NCBI GenBank assembly: GCA_945983195.1
Contig: CAMFSS010000091.1
Coordinates: forward strand, 1 to 7,842
DNA from: an uncultured Prevotellaceae bacterium
Lineage (GTDB): Bacteria > Bacteroidota > Bacteroidia > Bacteroidales > Muribaculaceae
Length of the DNA stretch: 7,842 bases
Direction: 5' to 3'
Part shown: one piece after another, positions 6,515 to 7,842 of the stretch
How the letters are laid out: the number at the start of each line of letters is the position of its first letter
How positions within the stretch are numbered: the first letter of the stretch is position 1
Position numbers and translations under genes: made by a program
Notes under the pieces: model-generated
What the model saw: only the letters and a program-made list of their open reading frames with translations
What the model was told of the DNA's origin: nothing
Database searches by the model: none

Positions 6515-7842
6515 CTACACAATCTGTTGGGTGTTGATTATCCAGCCGGTAATGGTATGCTTCTCAGTGCTGAAGTCGATGGCTACGGTGACAATGGGGA
6601 GCTTGTAGTGCGCGAAGCGCTTGATATACTCCTTGTCGTCAATCTGCTTTTGTGCCGTCTCTGCCGACTGATTGATTTTCAGCTCCATAAGATAGAGCGT
6701 GTTTGAGGTGCGCATAACGCCGTCGAGTCGAGCGTCGGGAGGGGGGGGCGGGACATCTACATAGTAGCCGAGCAGAGTGAAAATCACATATAGCATCTGC
6801 TGGTAGTGCCCCTCGTAGTTGGTGTTGTTGCACTGCGGAATTGAGGCAAGAAAATCCTGCAAGATCTTCAACGCCTCGTCTATTTTGTCTTTGCGGATCA
6901 GCAGGCTCATATCACCCAGAATTGGCTTCCATTCACCGGCACGGTCGTGGACGTAATTAGGCAGAAGGCTCTCCATCAATCCTATTCGTATCTCTTCATT
7001 TGGAATGTCGAGCGTGTAAGATTCGGTTTCGGCGTTATAGTCCTTGATGGTGAGGTAACCACTCTGGTATAAAAGTGGAATAATGCTTGTAAGCCGCTCG
7101 GCAGGGGCGTCGAAGCCATAAGCTCCAAGTCTTTTCCCACCGATTTGAGAGGGTGCTACATTGAATTTGCGCATCATCTCAATGAGGAATGTGGGAGTGC
7201 CCGAGCCAAACCAGTAGCTTCCGAGGCGTTTGTCAGAAAACGCATTGATGATACTGAATGGATTAAATATGTCGGGCGAAGGCCAGGTGAAGTGGTAGCC
7301 GTCGTATTGATAAGCCAATTTTCCGAGCATCTCCTCGTGGGTGCAGCCATTCGCTTCAGCCATTGCATCTATGTAGTCGCCAAGTTGCCCTGCGAGTTCT
7401 TCCTTTGAGATCCCACAGATGTCGGCAAACCCAGGCTCCATGCTGACATTCTTGATATTGTTCAGTTCACTGAAGATGCTCAGCTGCGAGAACTTTGTGA
7501 TTCCGGTGAGGAACACAAAGCGCAGATACTTGTCGCAACCTTTCAGCGGAGAATAGAAATTGCGCATCACATTGCGAAGTACAGGCAAGTCTCTATCTTC
7601 ATGCAGCACGTCAAGCAAAGGAGCGTCATATTCATCAATCAAAACCACTACCTGCTTGCCGGTCTGTTCGTAGGCTCTTTTTATCAATCCGCCCAAACGT
7701 TGGTTGGGTTTCTGCTGGTCGGGAGCACTTTGTCCCCAAACAGCCTCTAAATCAGTTAATTTTCCACTCAATTCGCTTTCAAGTTCCTCCTTATTCATAT
7801 TCTTGGCGGAACTCATATCGAAGTGGAGGACAGGATATTTCA
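6515..7842 (-). CDS. AAA-ATPase-like / PD-(D/E)XK nuclease-domain protein (DUF1703 type), N-terminus beyond the window
   Basis: The minus-strand frame ends with TAG at 6517-6515 and stays open to the right edge. The codons beyond the Met at 7816 read KYPVLHFD, which matches the conserved segment after Walker A in this family, so that Met is not the start and about 441 residues are visible. Numbering from that Met: Walker B is VVVLIDEYDAPLL (56-68, D61 E62); FVFLTGITKFSQLSIFSELNNI (100-121) is the typical sensor-1 region; YQYDGYHF is at 169-176. The C-terminal PD-(D/E)XK-like domain (about 332-428) has RLD (D365), the E-x-K pair E378/K380 in LYLMELK, and Q391 in the AQKQI helix. Its biochemical role is unknown; it occurs in many copies per genome in Bacteroidales and may be linked to mobile DNA or defence. 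An unusual feature is PPPPP at 356-360, encoded across an 8-G tract on the plus strand (6741-6748), just upstream of the nuclease residues. It has no operon partner in view. Confidence 0.88.
   Translation of the reverse strand, partial: KYPVLHFDMSSAKNMNKEELESELSGKLTDLEAVWGQSAPDQQKPNQRLGGLIKRAYEQTGKQVVVLIDEYDAPLLDVLHEDRDLPVLRNVMRNFYSPLKGCDKYLRFVFLTGITKFSQLSIFSELNNIKNVSMEPGFADICGISKEELAGQLGDYIDAMAEANGCTHEEMLGKLAYQYDGYHFTWPSPDIFNPFSIINAFSDKRLGSYWFGSGTPTFLIEMMRKFNVAPSQIGGKRLGAYGFDAPAERLTSIIPLLYQSGYLTIKDYNAETESYTLDIPNEEIRIGLMESLLPNYVHDRAGEWKPILGDMSLLIRKDKIDEALKILQDFLASIPQCNNTNYEGHYQQMLYVIFTLLGYYVDVPPPPPDARLDGVMRTSNTLYLMELKINQSAETAQKQIDDKEYIKRFAHYKLPIVTVAIDFSTEKHTITGWIINTQQIV
6741..6748. repeat. 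Eight-G homopolymer (poly-C in the coding sense) inside the AAA/nuclease gene
   Basis: Eight consecutive G on the plus strand, flanked by GGGA on the left and CGGG on the right, lie in the coding sequence of the minus-strand gene and encode part of PPPPP. The frame is intact with eight. Gain or loss of one base would shift the frame just before D365 and E378/K380, removing the nuclease motif. It is the only homopolymer of this length noticed in the G/C alphabet here. Confidence 0.85.

Noticed and set aside
6515..7816. The Met at 7816 as the true start of the AAA-ATPase-like protein
   Set aside because: The codons beyond it encode KYPVLHFD, a conserved family segment, and Walker A would otherwise be missing; the gene continues past the right edge.
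1..7842. CRISPR array, tRNA/rRNA gene, insertion sequence or attachment site
   Set aside because: No regularly spaced repeats, cloverleaf-like sequence, transposase reading frame or terminal inverted repeats were seen. Reading by eye could miss a divergent element.

Overview
The window looks like chromosome from a member of the Bacteroidota, most likely order Bacteroidales and possibly a gut lineage such as Muribaculaceae; the family-level guess is inference. The evidence is a type A sorting domain of the type IX secretion system (T9SS), a secreted Asp-box hydrolase and a GH2 enzyme typical of glycan-foraging Bacteroidales, A-rich leaders in place of clear Shine-Dalgarno sites, a TAnnTTTG-type -7 promoter element, and a DUF1703-type AAA-ATPase/PD-(D/E)XK gene of the kind found in many copies in Bacteroidales.

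Layout. (1) Positions 1-4391 hold a forward block of export and glycan genes: the C-terminal part of a T9SS cargo protein (left-truncated), then a 668-aa secreted Asp-box beta-propeller protein that starts inside the previous stop codon (ATGA overlap), then after 43 bp a 605-aa secreted GH2 enzyme. The block ends at a strong nested hairpin with a T tract near 4423-4482. (2) Positions 4392-4662 are intergenic and carry that terminator, an AT-rich inverted repeat, a likely promoter and a hairpin-bearing leader. (3) Positions 4663-6390 hold an OmpA/MotB-like peptidoglycan-binding lipoprotein and, 9 bp downstream, a secreted alpha/beta-hydrolase, probably one transcript. (4) Positions 6391-6514 separate convergent genes. 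(5) From 6515 to the right edge, on the minus strand, lies most of an AAA-ATPase-like/PD-(D/E)XK protein whose N-terminus, including Walker A, is outside the window.

How the genes fit together. The first three genes plausibly form a small glycan-degradation unit: the propeller enzyme has a Glu pair and motif context that fit GH93-type exo-arabinanases better than true sialidases, and the GH2 enzyme would remove a further sugar in the periplasm. No SusC/SusD pair or regulator is visible, so a full polysaccharide utilization locus is not shown. The OmpA lipoprotein is a cell-envelope gene, and its esterase neighbour could deacylate glycans or act on envelope esters. The minus-strand gene is unrelated to these.

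I found no clearly new biological system. The points most worth a second look are an 8-G/C homopolymer inside the nuclease domain of the AAA gene (possible phase-variation switch or assembly error), the propeller enzyme's likely mis-annotation as a sialidase, and the competing hairpins of the terminator after the GH2 gene.
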